Below are positions 16,533-26,420 of a DNA stretch of 64,000 bases, one piece after another. The notes beneath the pieces were generated by a model that ran no database searches, was not told the DNA's origin, and saw nothing but the letters and a program-made list of their open reading frames with translations. Each line of letters begins with the position of its first letter. Position 1 is the stretch's first letter. The position numbers and the translations under genes were made by a program. This DNA is from Streptomyces sp. Tue 6430 (GTDB taxonomy: Bacteria > Actinomycetota > Actinomycetes > Streptomycetales > Streptomycetaceae), in assembly GCA_021568835.1 (NCBI GenBank), contig JAKGSH010000010.1, positions 4,526,001-4,590,000 of the forward strand, read 5' to 3'.

Positions 16533-17765
16533 TCAGTCGCCGTGCGGCGGAGCCGCCTGTCGATTCCGCTCGACCAGCGCGTAGGTCTGCGTGGCGATCT
16601 CCAGTTCCTCGTCCGTGGGCACCACGGCGACCTTCACCCGCGCCCCCGCGGGCGAGATCAGCCGCGGCCCGTCACTCCGTACGGCGTTCAGTCCGTCGTC
16701 CACGGCCAGGCCCAGGGTCTCCAGGCCCGCGACCGCGGCCGCGCGCACCGGCGCCGCGTTCTCGCCGACCCCGGCGGTGAACGCCACCGCGTCCACCCGT
16801 CCCAGCACGGCGTAATAGGCCCCGATGTACTTCTTCAGGCGGTGAATGTAGATGTCGAAGGCGAGCTCGGCCTGTTCGTCGCCCTCGTCGATCCGCCGCC
16901 TGATCTCCCGCATGTCGTTGTCGCCGCACAGGCCGACCAGGCCGCTCTTCTTGTTGAGGAGAGTGTCGATTTCGTCGATGGACATTCCGCCAACACGTGC
17001 CAAATGGAAGATGACGGCCGGATCGGTGTCCCCGGAACGGGTGCCCATGACGAGGCCCTCGAGCGGGGTGAGGCCCATCGAGGTGTCGACGCACCTGCCG
17101 CCCCGCACGGCGGAGGCGGACGCGCCGTTGCCGAGATGCAGCACGATGACGTTCACCTCCTCCGGCGCCCTGCCCAGCAGCTGAGCGGTGGCGCGGGAGA
17201 CGTACGCGTGCGAGGTGCCGTGGAAGCCGTAGCGGCGGATGCGGTGTTCGTCGGCGGTCCGCACGTCGATCGCGTAGCGCGCCGCCGACTCCGGCATCGT
17301 GGTGTGGAAGGCGGTGTCGAAGACGGCGACCTGCGGGAGGTCCGGGCGCAGCGCCCGCGCCGTGCGGATCCCGGTCAGGTTGGCGGGGTTGTGCAGCGGT
17401 GCCACCGGGATCAGCCGCTCGATCTCCGCGAGCACCCGCTCGTCGATCACGGTCGGTTCGGTGAAGTGCTTGCCGCCGTGCACCACCCGGTGCCCGATCG
17501 CCGCCAGCTCCGGCGAGTCCAGGCCCAGTCCGTCCTTGGCCAGTTCCTCGGCGACGGCCTTGAGGGCCGCGTCGTGGTCGGCGATGGGCCCGCTCCACTC
17601 GCGGGAGGCGCCCGTGGCGAGCGGCGTGTGCCGCAGCCGCGAGGTCTGCTCGCCGATGCGCTCGACGAGCCCCTGCGCCAGCCGGCTGCGGTCGCCCATG
17701 TCGAGCAGCTGGTACTTCACCGAGGAGGAACCGGAGTTCAGGACGAGGACGCGCGTGCCGCTCAC
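16533..17765 (-). CDS. ackA: Acetate kinase
   Basis: Interconverts acetyl phosphate plus ADP with acetate plus ATP, working with Pta to excrete or activate acetate. 410 residues. The ASKHA phosphate-loop motifs are clear: VLVLNSGSSSVKYQLLDM at the N-terminus, VVHGG (substrate region), FDTAFHTTMPESAARYAI, YGFHGTSHAYVSRAT (catalytic His), LHLGNGASASAV and FTAGVGENA. The GTG start at 17765 overlaps the pta stop (GTGA), so translation is coupled. No frame break is seen here. The order pta-ackA-pyk on one strand suggests joint control of the pyruvate/acetyl-CoA overflow route. Confidence 0.95.
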   Translation of the reverse strand: MSGTRVLVLNSGSSSVKYQLLDMGDRSRLAQGLVERIGEQTSRLRHTPLATGASREWSGPIADHDAALKAVAEELAKDGLGLDSPELAAIGHRVVHGGKHFTEPTVIDERVLAEIERLIPVAPLHNPANLTGIRTARALRPDLPQVAVFDTAFHTTMPESAARYAIDVRTADEHRIRRYGFHGTSHAYVSRATAQLLGRAPEEVNVIVLHLGNGASASAVRGGRCVDTSMGLTPLEGLVMGTRSGDTDPAVIFHLARVGGMSIDEIDTLLNKKSGLVGLCGDNDMREIRRRIDEGDEQAELAFDIYIHRLKKYIGAYYAVLGRVDAVAFTAGVGENAAPVRAAAVAGLETLGLAVDDGLNAVRSDGPRLISPAGARVKVAVVPTDEELEIATQTYALVERNRQAAPPHGD

Positions 17766-19869
17766 TGCTGGGAGACCTTCTGCTCGGAGGACTGGGCCTG
17801 CCCGGAGGACTGGGCCTGGATCGCCGTGATGGCGACGGTGTTCACGATGTCCTGGACGAGGGCGCCGCGGGACAGGTCGTTGACCGGCTTGCGCAGCCCC
17901 TGGAGCACCGGGCCGACCGCGATCGCGCCGGCCGACCGCTGCACGGCCTTGTAGGTGTTGTTGCCGGTGTTGAGGTCGGGGAAGATCAGCACGCTGGCCT
18001 GGCCCGCCACCTCGGAGTCCGGCAGCTTGGTCGCCGCGACCGTCGGCTCCACGGCCGCGTCGTACTGGATCGGCCCCTCGATCCTCAGGTCGGGACGGCG
18101 CCGCCGCACCAGCTCCGTCGCCTCGCGCACCTTGTCGACGTCGGCGCCCGAGCCGGAGGTGCCCGTGGAGTACGACAGCATGGCGATCCGCGGCTCCACG
18201 CCGAACTGCGCGGCGGTCGCGGCCGCCTGGACGGCGATGTCGGCGAGCTGCTCGGCGTCCGGGTCGGGGTTGACCGCGCAGTCGCCGTAGACGAGGACCT
18301 TGTCGGCGAGGCACATGAAGAACACGGACGAGACGATGCCGGCGTCCGGCTTCGTCTTGATGATCTCGAAGGCGGGCCGGATCGTCGCGGCCGTGGAGTG
18401 CACGGAGCCCGACACCATGCCGTCGGCGAGCCCCTCCTGGACCATCAGCGTGCCGAAGTAGTTCACGTCGGAGACCACGTCGTACGCCAGCTCCACCGTG
18501 ACGCCCTTGTGGGCGCGCAGCCCCGCGTACTTCTCGGCGAAGGAGTCGCGCAGTTCGCTGGTGGCCGGGTCGATCAGCTGGCAGCCGCCGAGGTCGATGC
18601 CGAGGTCGGCGGCCTTCTTGCGGATCTGCTCGACCGGGCCGAGGAGCGTCAGGTCGCACACCCCGCGGCGCAGCAGGACCTCGGCCGCGTGCAGCACCCG
18701 CTCCTCGGTGCCCTCCGGCAGGACGACCCGGCGGCGGTCGGAGCGGGCCTGCTCCAGCAGCTTGTGCTCGAACATCATCGGCGTGACGCGGTCGCTGCTC
18801 GGCGCGGAGACCCGCGTCAGCAGATCGGCGGTGTCGACGTGCCGCTCGAAGAGGCCGAGCGCGGTCTCCGCCTTGCGCGGGGTGGCCGCGTTGAGCTTGC
18901 CCTCCAGGGAGAACAACTGCTCGGCCGTGGGGAAGCTGTTGCCGGCCACCGACAGCACGGGCGTGCCGGGCGCCAGGCGGGCGGCGAGGGTGAGGACCTC
19001 CTCGCTCGGCACCTCGCCCAGGGTGAGCAGCACGCCCGCTATCGGCGGGGTGCCGGCGCTGTGCGCGGCGAGCGAGCCGACGACCAGGTCGGCCCGGTCG
19101 CCGGGGGTGACGACCAGGCAGCCGGGCGTCAGCGCGTGCAGGAAGTTCGGCAGCATCGCGCCGCCGAAGATGAAGCCGAGGGCGTCGCGGGCCAGGCCCG
19201 AGTCGTCGCCGAGCAGCACCTTCGCGCCCAGGGCGGTGCTGATCTGGGCGACCGTCGGCGCCGACAGGGCGGGCTCGTCGGGCAGCACGTAACAGGGCAC
19301 GGGCAGCCGGGAGACGAGCTTCGCGGCGATCTCCTCGCGGTCCTCGCGGGCGACCCGGTTGGCGATCATGGCGAGGACGTCGCAGCCCAGGCCGTCGTAG
19401 GCGCGGTAGGCGTTGCGGGTCTCGGCGCGCACCGACTCCGCGGTCTGCCCGCGGCCGCCGACGACGGGGATCACGGAGGCGCCGAACTCGTTCGCCAGGC
19501 GCGCGTTCAGCGACAGCTCGTCCGGGAACTGCGTGTCGGCGTAGTCGGTGCCGAGGACCAGGACGACGTCGTACTCCCGGGCGACGCGGTGGAAGCGGTC
19601 CACGAGCGTGGACACCAGCTCGTCGACGCCCCGCTCGGCCTGGAGGGCGGACGCCTCGTGGTAGTCCATGCCGTACACGGTCCCCGGTCCTGCGACAGCC
19701 GGTAGCGGGCGCGCAGCAGGTCGAACAGGCGGTCCGGCCCGTCGTGGACCAGAGGGCGGAAGACGCCCACCCGGTCGACCTGACGGGTCAGGAGCTCCAT
19801 GACTCCCAGCTCCACGACCTGGCGGCCGTCGCCGCGGTCGATCCCGGTCACGTACACGCTGCGCGTCAC
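17762..19869 (-). CDS. pta: Phosphate acetyltransferase, apparent frameshift
   Basis: Transfers acetyl between CoA and phosphate. Three parts: an N-terminal P-loop-like AAA domain beginning VTRSVYVTGIDRGDGRQVVE, a DRTGG-type regulatory middle (LLGDDSGLARDALGFIFGGA), and the C-terminal catalytic PTA_PTB domain (ARSDRRRVVLPEGTEERVLH, GLADGMVSGSVHSTAATIRP, MLSYSTGTSGSGADVDKVRE). The start is the GTG at 19869 with GGAGAA upstream. The frame breaks near 19687 after RARYRLSQD: GACCGGGGACC should be GACCCGGGGACC, giving PGTVYGMDYHEAS. The repaired length, 702 residues, is typical of long actinobacterial Pta. The divergent pfkA suggests shared upstream control. Confidence 0.9.
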
Positions 19870-20012
19870 GCGTGTTCTCCGTTCCATGCGTGGGGCCGTT
19901 CGGCGGCCGGCACCCGGCTCTCGCCCGGTGTCCGACCGGCTCATAAAAATCGCCCACCGAGGTGAGCAGAACCCTCTTGACAGTACCTCTGCCCGCGGTT
20001 AAGGCGCCCGTC

Positions 20013-20027
20013 AGGAGACAGTCTCCT
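20013..20027. promoter_or_regulatory. Inverted repeat AGGAGAC-A-GTCTCCT between pta and pfkA
   Basis: Seven-base perfect arms with a one-base centre, 64 bp before the pfkA ATG and 144 bp before the pta start. It could be an operator for the divergent pair or a small hairpin in the pfkA leader. Confidence 0.4.
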
Positions 20028-20090
20028 CGGGGACGTGGAACAATCGACACTGGCTCACCGGTACCCACAGCGAGCAGGAGACAGAGCAGG

Positions 20091-21116
20091 ATGCGCATCG
20101 GAGTCCTCACCGCAGGCGGCGACTGCCCCGGCCTGAACGCAGTGATCCGATCGGTCGTGCACCGCGCGGTCGACAACTACGGCGACGAGGTGATCGGCTT
20201 CGAGGACGGATACGCGGGTCTCCTCGACGGCAACTACCGGCCCCTCGACCTGAACGCCGTGAGCGGCATCCTCGCCCGCGGCGGCACGATACTCGGCTCC
20301 TCACGGCTGGAGCGCGACCGTCTGCGCGATGCCTGTGACAACGCCTCGGACATGATCCACCGGTTCGGCATCGACGCGCTGATCCCGATCGGCGGCGAGG
20401 GCACGCTGACGGCGGCCCGCATGCTGTCCGACGCGGGGCTGCCGGTCGTCGGCGTCCCGAAGACCATCGACAACGACATCTCCTCCACGGACCGCACCTT
20501 CGGCTTCGACACGGCCGTCGGCGTCGCCACGGAGGCCATGGACCGCCTCAAGACGACGGCGGAGTCCCACCAGCGGGTGATGGTCGTCGAGGTCATGGGC
20601 CGGCACGCGGGCTGGATCGCCCTGGAGTCCGGCATGGCGGCCGGCGCCCACGGCATCTGCCTGCCCGAGCGGCCCTTCGACCCGGCCGACCTCGTGAAGA
20701 TGGTCGAGGAGCGGTTCGCGCGCGGCAAGAAGTTCGCCGTGATCTGCGTGGCCGAGGGCGCCCACCCCGCCGAGGGCACGATGGACTACAGCAAGGGCGC
20801 GATCGACCAGTTCGGCCACGAGCGCTTCCAAGGCATCGGCACGGCGCTGGCGTACGAACTGGAGAAGCGGCTCGGCAAGGAGGCCCGCCCGGTCATCCTC
20901 GGCCACGTCCAGCGCGGCGGCGTGCCGACGGCGTACGACCGGGTCCTCGCCACCCGCTTCGGCTGGCACGCGGTGGAGGCCGCGCACCGGGGCGAGTTCG
21001 GCATGATGACCGCGCTGCGCGGCACCGCCGTCAGGATGGTGCCGCTCGCGGACGCGGTGACCGAGCTGAAGACGGTGCCGAGGAACCGGATGGAAGAGGC
21101 GGAGTCGGTCTTCTAG
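20091..21116 (+). CDS. pfkA: 6-phosphofructokinase
   Basis: Phosphorylates fructose 6-phosphate to the 1,6-bisphosphate in glycolysis. 341 residues, start ATG at 20091 after GAGCAGGAGACAGAGCAGG. The family motifs are present: MRIGVLTAGGDCPGLNAVIR (nucleotide loop), GGTILGSSR, IGGEGTLTAARML, VGVPKTIDNDISSTDRTFGF (catalytic Asp within TIDND), VVEVMGRHAGWIAL and GHVQRGGVPTAYD. In the GGEGT position, glycine in place of the lysine found in pyrophosphate-using enzymes fits an ATP-dependent enzyme of actinomycete type. The longer upstream reading is rejected because it runs through the intergenic palindrome with poor coding character. Confidence 0.95.
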   Translation: MRIGVLTAGGDCPGLNAVIRSVVHRAVDNYGDEVIGFEDGYAGLLDGNYRPLDLNAVSGILARGGTILGSSRLERDRLRDACDNASDMIHRFGIDALIPIGGEGTLTAARMLSDAGLPVVGVPKTIDNDISSTDRTFGFDTAVGVATEAMDRLKTTAESHQRVMVVEVMGRHAGWIALESGMAAGAHGICLPERPFDPADLVKMVEERFARGKKFAVICVAEGAHPAEGTMDYSKGAIDQFGHERFQGIGTALAYELEKRLGKEARPVILGHVQRGGVPTAYDRVLATRFGWHAVEAAHRGEFGMMTALRGTAVRMVPLADAVTELKTVPRNRMEEAESVF

Positions 21117-21312
21117 CCGGCCACCCCACCGGCGCCGGGTCCGCCGGGCGCGGCCGTCCCGCGGGCCCCGGGTCCGCCGGGCCGCGCCACCGGCCGGTCC
21201 GCTCCGCGCGCGGGTGGGCCGGGACGTCGTGGCCGACGGTGCGGGGCACCTCCGCGCGGTCGTGCCGGGGGCCGGGAGGCCGACGGGCCCGCGGCCGGTG
21301 GCCGTGGGTGTC

Positions 21313-22020
21313 TCAGCGGCCGGCCGGCACCCACCGGTACACCAGCTCGGGCCTGCCCACCTGCCCGTACAGCGGCCTGCGCTCCGCCCTCCCCGCCTCC
21401 ACGAGGTGCTCCAGGTAGCGGCGGGCGGTGATGCGGGAGATCCCCACCGCCTCGGCCACGCCCGAGGCGGTCAGTCCCCGCTCCGCCTCCCGTACGGCCC
21501 CCGTCACCCGTTCCAGGGTCGGGCCGCTCAGTCCCTTGGGCAGCGCGGCGGGGCCCGGCGCGCGCAGGGTGGCCAGGGCGCGGTCGACCTCGTCCTGGCC
21601 GCTCGCCTCGCCGGCCGCCCCGCGGAACTCCGCGTAGCGCACGAGGCGGTCCCGCAGGGTGGCGAAGGTGAACGGTTTCAGCACGTACTGGACGACGCCC
21701 AGCGACACCCCCTCCCGCACCACCGCCAGGTCGCGCGCCGAGGTGACCGCTATCACGTCCGCGTGGTACCCCGCCGCCCGCAGCGAGCGGGCGAGCTGGA
21801 GCCCGTGCCCGTCCGGCAGGTGCAGGTCGAGCAGCAGCAGGTCCACCGGCACACGGTCCAGCAGCCGCCGCGCCTCCGCGCCGGAGTGCGCCTTGCCCAC
21901 CGCCGTGAACCCCGGCACCCGGCCGACGTACAGGACGTGCGCGTCGGCCGCCACGGGGTCGTCCTCGACCACCAGGACCCGGATCGGCCCGTCACCCGGT
22001 CCGCCCGCGACGCCCGTCAT
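21313..22020 (-). CDS. CitB/DcuR-type response regulator
   Basis: 235 residues. Receiver domain at about 14-130: IRVLVVEDDPVAADAHVLYV (acidic pocket), the phosphoacceptor Asp in LLLLDLHLPDGHG, then VIAVTSARD and VQYVLKPF (conserved Thr/Ser and Lys). The C-terminal winged HTH (about 160-225), LTASGVAEAVGISRITARRY, is typical of the CitB/DpiA family. The start is the ATG at 22020, overlapping the sensor kinase stop (ATGA). The neighbouring dctA and the family suggest control of C4-dicarboxylate uptake by the phosphorylated form (inference). Confidence 0.92.
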   Translation of the reverse strand: MTGVAGGPGDGPIRVLVVEDDPVAADAHVLYVGRVPGFTAVGKAHSGAEARRLLDRVPVDLLLLDLHLPDGHGLQLARSLRAAGYHADVIAVTSARDLAVVREGVSLGVVQYVLKPFTFATLRDRLVRYAEFRGAAGEASGQDEVDRALATLRAPGPAALPKGLSGPTLERVTGAVREAERGLTASGVAEAVGISRITARRYLEHLVEAGRAERRPLYGQVGRPELVYRWVPAGR

Positions 22021-23662
22021 CTCCCGCCTCCCGGCACCGGCACGGCGGCGACCGCCGTGCGCAGGGGCAGCCGTACCGTGAACTCCGCTCCGCCGCCCTC
22101 GGCCGCCGCCACCGACAGGGTCCCGCCGTGGCGGTGCACGGCCTGCCGGGCGAGGGCCAGGCCGAGGCCGCGGCCGCCGGGCCCGGACGGCTTCGTGGAG
22201 AAGCCCCGCTCGAAGACCTGCTCGGCGAGGGCCGGATCCACCCCCGCGCCGGTGTCCGCCACCCGCAGCACCAGTTCGCCGCCGTCCCGCGCGCGGTGCC
22301 CGGTGCACGCCGTCACCGTGACCCGCGCCCGCATGCTGCCCTGCGCCGCGTCCACGGCGTTGTCGATGAGGTTGCCGAGGATGGTGACCAGGTCCCGTGC
22401 GGGCAGCGACTCGGGAGCAGCCCGTCGTCGAGCCCGCTGTCCCGCGACACCACCAGCTCCACGCCCCGCTCGTTCGCCTGCGCCGTCTTGCCCAGCAGCA
22501 GCGCCGCCAGCACCGGCTCGCTCACCGCGGCCACCACCTGGTCGGTCAGCGCCTGGGCCAGCTCCAGTTCGGCGGTCGCGAAGTCCACGGCCTCCTCGGC
22601 GCGGCCCAGTTCGATGAGCGAGACGACGGTGTGCAGGCGGTTCGCCGCCTCGTGGGCCTGCGAACGCAGAGCCTGCGTGAAGCCGCGCTCCGAGTCCAAC
22701 TCGCCCATCAGGGACTGGAGTTCGGTGACATCACGAAGGGTGACCACGGTGCCCCGGTGCTCTCCGCCGGACACCGGCGAGGTGTTCACCGCCACCACCC
22801 GGTCCGCCGTCAGATGCACCTCGTCCACGCGCGGTTCGGAGGACAGCAGGGCGCCCGTCAGCGGGGCGGGCAGCCCGAGGTCGGCGACGGACCGGCCCAC
22901 CACCTCCTCCGAGACGCCCAGCAGCTCACGGCCGCCGTCGTTGATCAGCGCCACCCGGTACTGGCCGTCCAGCATCAGCAGCCCCTCGCGCACCGCGTGC
23001 AGTGCCGCCTGGTGGTAGTCGTGCATCCGGCTCAGCTCGGCCGCGTTCATGCCGTGCGTGTGGCGGCGCAGCCGGGCGTTGACGACATAGGTGCCGACCG
23101 CGCCCAGCGCGAGCGCGCCCGCCGCGACGCCGAACAGCGCCGTCACCTGGTCCTGCACCCGCTTGGTGATCGCCTCGACCTTGATGCCCGCGCTGACCAG
23201 GCCGACGATCCGGCCGTCGTCCCCCTCGACGGGGGTGACCGCACGCACGGACGGGCCGAGAGTGCCGGTGTAGGTCTCGGTGAAGGTCTCGCCCTCCAGG
23301 GCCCGTGCGGTGTTGCCCCGGAAGTGCAGGCCGATCTGCTCCTCGTCCGGGTGGGTCCAGCGGATCCCCGCCGGATTCATGATCGTGACGAAGTCGACCT
23401 CGGTGTCGTGCATGATCCGCAGCGCGTACGGCTGGAGCTCCGCGGTCGGGTCCGCGGTGCCGATCGCCTCCCGCACCGAGGGGGAGTCGGCGACCGAGCG
23501 GGCCACCGCCGCGGCCTGCCGGCTCGCGGCCTCCTCGGCCTGGCTGCGGTCGCTGAGGTAGGTGAACAGCGCGTAACCGGCGACGACCACCGCTATCAGG
23601 ACGGCCTGCATGGCGAACAGCTGGCCGGCCAGGCTGCGGGGTCGCGGGACGGGGATGCGCAT
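22017..23662 (-). CDS. CitA/DcuS-type sensor histidine kinase, apparent frameshift
   Basis: 548 residues after repair. TM1 AMQAVLIAVVVAGYALFTYL, an extracytoplasmic Cache-type sensor (about 50-185, with VDFVTIMNPAGIRWTHPDEE), TM2 ALFGVAAGALALGAVGTYVV, a PAS domain (YHQAALHAVREGLLMLDGQY), then the family's HEAANRLHTVVSLIELGRAE phosphoacceptor helix. The frame breaks near 22413-22415 after LLPS; adding one C to CTCCCGAG gives ESLPARDLVTILGNLIDNAV, the ATPase N-box, followed by DTGAGVDP and RGLGLALARQAVHRHGG. Both halves match a single kinase, so the break is likely technical. The sensor presumably detects a C4-dicarboxylate or related acid. Confidence 0.87.
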
Positions 23663-23813
23663 GCCGTCAGTGTGCCTCCCGCCCCGAGCGTGAACTAAAT
23701 GAACGGAAGGGTGACCGCCCTCACAGCGTGGGGGGATAGTCACGGCATCCCCCGAACCCCCGGACGTGAGCCGCACGCCGGTGATGCCGACGAAGACGTC
23801 AAGGAGGGCAGCC

Positions 23814-25235
23814 GTGGCCGCCAGCACCCCCGATACGGCATCCGCCGTACCCGCCGCCAAGCGGGACCGCACGCACTATCTGTACATCGCGGTGATCGTC
23901 GCGGTCGCCCTCGGCATCGCCGTGGGCCTGATCGCCCCCGACTTCGCGGTCGAGCTGAAGCCGATCGGCACCGGCTTCGTGAACCTGATCAAGATGATGA
24001 TCTCGCCGATCATCTTCTGCACGATCGTGCTCGGCATCGGATCGGTCCGCAAGGCCGCCAAGGTCGGCGCCGTCGGCGGCATCGCCCTGGCCTACTTCAC
24101 GGTCATGTCGCTGGTCGCCCTCGCCATCGGCCTCGTCGTCGGCAACGTCCTGGAGCCGGGCACCGGCCTCGCGCTCACCGACGCGGTCAAGGAGACCGGT
24201 CAGGCGCAGGTGTCGGCGGAGGCCAAGGACACCACCGAGTTCCTGCTGGGCGTCATCCCGACCACGATCGTCTCCGCCTTCACCGGCGGCGAGGTGCTCC
24301 AGACGCTGCTCGTCGCGCTGCTCGCGGGCTTCGCCCTCCAGGCCATGGGCCCGGCCGGACAGCCGGTCCTGCGCGGGATCGAGCACATCCAGCGGCTGGT
24401 CTTCCGCATCCTCGCGATGGTGATGTGGGCCGCCCCGATCGGTGCCTTCGGCGCCATCGCCGCGGTCACCGGCTCGGCCGGCGTCGACGCCCTCAAGAGC
24501 CTCGCCGTCCTGATGCTCGGCTTCTACGTCACCTGCTTCCTGTTCGTCTTCATCGTGCTCGGCGCGCTGCTGCGGGTCATCTCGGGGATGAACGTCTTCG
24601 CCCTGTTCAAGTACCTGGGCCGCGAGTTCCTGCTGATCCTGTCCACCTCCTCCTCCGAGTCCGCGCTGCCGCGCCTCATCGCGAAGATGGAGCACCTGGG
24701 CGTCAGCAAGCCCGTCGTCGGCATCACCGTCCCGACCGGCTACTCCTTCAACCTCGACGGCACCATGATCTACATGACCATGGCGTCCCTCTACATCGCC
24801 GACGCCATGGGCACGCCGATGTCGGTCGGCGAGCAGATCCCGCTGCTGCTGTTCCTGCTGATCGCCTCCAAGGGCGCGGCCGGTGTCACCGGCGCCGGCC
24901 TCGCGACCCTGGCCGGCGGCCTCCAGTCGCACAAGCCGGCCCTGGTGGACGGCATCGGCCTCATCGTCGGCATCGACCGCTTCATGAGCGAGGCCCGCGC
25001 CCTGACGAACTTCGCGGGCAACGCCGTCGCCACGGTCCTGATCGGCACCTGGACCAAGGAGATCGACAAGGAGCGCGTGGGCCGGGTGCTCGCGGGCGAG
25101 CTGCCCTTCGACGAGAAGACCCTGCTCGACGACGCCCACGGCGGCGGCCAGAACGCCCACGGCGGTCAGGACGCCCCGGCCGTGGACGTGCCCGAGCGGC
25201 GCGAGGAGGGCGAGAAGGAACTCGCCAAGGCCTGA
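23814..25235 (+). CDS. dctA: DctA-type C4-dicarboxylate:cation symporter
   Basis: 473 residues, SLC1 (DAACS) family; imports succinate, fumarate and malate with H+ or Na+. Eight membrane helices are visible, beginning HYLYIAVIVAVALGIAVGLI and FVNLIKMMISPIIFCTIVLG. The hallmark re-entrant loops are present: STSSSESALPRLIAKMEHLG (HP1 serine-rich motif), PTGYSFNLDGTMIYMTMASL (TM7), SKGAAGVTGAGLATLAGGL (HP2) and VGIDRFMSEARALTNFAGNA (TM8 substrate residues). The start is the GTG at 23814 with AAGGAGG seven bases before it. The charged His/Gly-rich tail after TM8 is not conserved. Divergent from the two-component operon that probably controls it. Confidence 0.92.
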   Translation: MAASTPDTASAVPAAKRDRTHYLYIAVIVAVALGIAVGLIAPDFAVELKPIGTGFVNLIKMMISPIIFCTIVLGIGSVRKAAKVGAVGGIALAYFTVMSLVALAIGLVVGNVLEPGTGLALTDAVKETGQAQVSAEAKDTTEFLLGVIPTTIVSAFTGGEVLQTLLVALLAGFALQAMGPAGQPVLRGIEHIQRLVFRILAMVMWAAPIGAFGAIAAVTGSAGVDALKSLAVLMLGFYVTCFLFVFIVLGALLRVISGMNVFALFKYLGREFLLILSTSSSESALPRLIAKMEHLGVSKPVVGITVPTGYSFNLDGTMIYMTMASLYIADAMGTPMSVGEQIPLLLFLLIASKGAAGVTGAGLATLAGGLQSHKPALVDGIGLIVGIDRFMSEARALTNFAGNAVATVLIGTWTKEIDKERVGRVLAGELPFDEKTLLDDAHGGGQNAHGGQDAPAVDVPERREEGEKELAKA

Positions 25236-25262
25236 CGCCCCGGGCGGGACACCCCCGCACTC

Positions 25263-25301
25263 CGGGTGCCCGGCCCCGCCTGAACCCGGGCCGGGCACCC
25301 G
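25263..25301 (+). terminator. 12-bp hairpin after dctA
   Basis: CGGGTGCCCGGC and GCCGGGCACCCG around a 15-base loop, 28 bp past the dctA stop. Probable rho-independent terminator without a T-tract. Confidence 0.6.
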
Positions 25302-25525
25302 GTATCCCCCGAACACCGGGCGGCCGACCACTCACCCATGGCTCGGCCGCCCGGTTCTCCGTCCCCCTCGCAGGCCCCCGGTGTTTCGCGCACCGGGGCC
25401 TGCGGCGTTTCGCGTCCAGGTCCGCGCCCGTGGTCCGGGCTCGCGCCCGTCGCCGGGACCCGCGCGACGGCAGCCCGCTCGTCAGCCCGGCTCGACGACG
25501 CGCCGGTCAGCCGGACGCGCCGGCG

Positions 25526-25630
25526 AGATGGGCGTGCCGGCCAGATGGGCATGCCGGTGAGATGGGCGCGCAGGTCAGCCCGGCTCGGCCAGGCGCAGGT
25601 CAGCCCGGCTCGGCCGGGCGCGGGTCAGCC
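25526..25630. repeat. Tandem repeats between dctA and TetR
   Basis: Two repeat types lie side by side. The first is GAGATGGGCGTGCCGG-like units of 16-17 bases, three times from about 25526. The second is GCGCAGGTCAGCCCGGCTCG with a further five bases, twice in full and once partly from about 25569. The array runs up to the TetR stop. It is probably replication slippage in a non-coding gap; copy number may differ between strains. Confidence 0.55.
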
Positions 25631-26266
25631 GGTCCCGCCGGTCTCGACCGACTCGCTCACCTTCGCCACGAGGGCGGTGGCCAGGGTGGCGGGCACGCCG
25701 GCCGCGGTCAGCGCGGTGACGGCGGCCGAGCGGCCCGCCTCCCGCGTGCTCAGCAGCCCGTCGTTCACGGCTTCCATCAGCGCGAACACGATCTGCTCGT
25801 GCACGTACGCCAGCGCCGGCGCCGGCAGGGGAGAGACGAACGTCCCCTCGTCCAGACCGCGCTGGAGCAGCCGGACCGTGTCCTGGCGCACCGGGGTGAG
25901 CCGCTCCCGGATGCCCTGCATGGTCACCGTGCGCTGGGCCAGCGCGACCAGCAGGCGGTAGCGGTCGGCGATCCGCCACACGGCCAGCACGGACCGGGCC
26001 AGCGCCTCGGCCGGATCCCCGCCGTCCTGGTCCTCCCCCTCGTGGGCGGCGGCCAGCACCGACACCGCCTCGTCGACCAGCGTGCTGATCAGCGCCTCAC
26101 GGCTGGGGAAGTGCCCGTACACCGTGCGCCGTACGACGCCGGCGGCGCGGGCGATGTGGTTCATGGACGCGTCGGGGTCGCGCAACAGCTCGGCGAGGGC
26201 CACATCGAGGATGCGGCGTCGGTTTGCCTCCGCGCGACTGCTGTTACCCGTGGTCATGGCGGCCAT
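25625..26266 (-). CDS. TetR-family repressor of the divergent exporter
   Basis: About 213 residues. HTH near 15-60: ILDVALAELLRDPDASMNHI then ARAAGVVRRTVYGHFPSREA. The C-terminal domain matches TetR regulators paired with DHA2 exporters. The start is the ATG at 26266 (GGAAGG about ten bases upstream); the ATG at 26257 is nearly as good. Two TTGCACA...TGTGCA palindromes (26308-26352) lie between this gene and the divergent MFS gene, the standard layout for a drug-responsive repressor that controls itself and a pump. The inducer cannot be predicted. Confidence 0.9.
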   Translation of the reverse strand: MAAMTTGNSSRAEANRRRILDVALAELLRDPDASMNHIARAAGVVRRTVYGHFPSREALISTLVDEAVSVLAAAHEGEDQDGGDPAEALARSVLAVWRIADRYRLLVALAQRTVTMQGIRERLTPVRQDTVRLLQRGLDEGTFVSPLPAPALAYVHEQIVFALMEAVNDGLLSTREAGRSAAVTALTAAGVPATLATALVAKVSESVETGGTG

Positions 26267-26307
26267 TGTGCCCGCCTTCCGGCGTGGCGCGTTCCACTCC
26301 CTCGATT

Positions 26308-26352
26308 TGCACAGGACTGTGCAGTGAACGTACATTGCACATCGTTGTGCAA
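26308..26352. promoter_or_regulatory. Two operators TGCACAN4TGTGCA between TetR and MFS
   Basis: TGCACAGGACTGTGCA at 26308-26323 and TTGCACATCGTTGTGCAA at 26335-26352. The arms are the same with four-base centres, and the centres are 28 bp apart. They sit 42 bp from the TetR start and 68 bp from the MFS start. Confidence 0.78.
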
Positions 26353-26420
26353 TTGTCCCGGCGTCGTGCGACCGGAGTCCTGTACGCCGCCGGATACGTC
26401 CCGAGGAAGGCGATCCCCGC

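Noticed and set aside
16444..19869. pyk, pta and other central genes as true pseudogenes
   Set aside because: Breaks are one-base and of one type across unrelated genes; loss of all of these in one strain is less likely than sequencing error.
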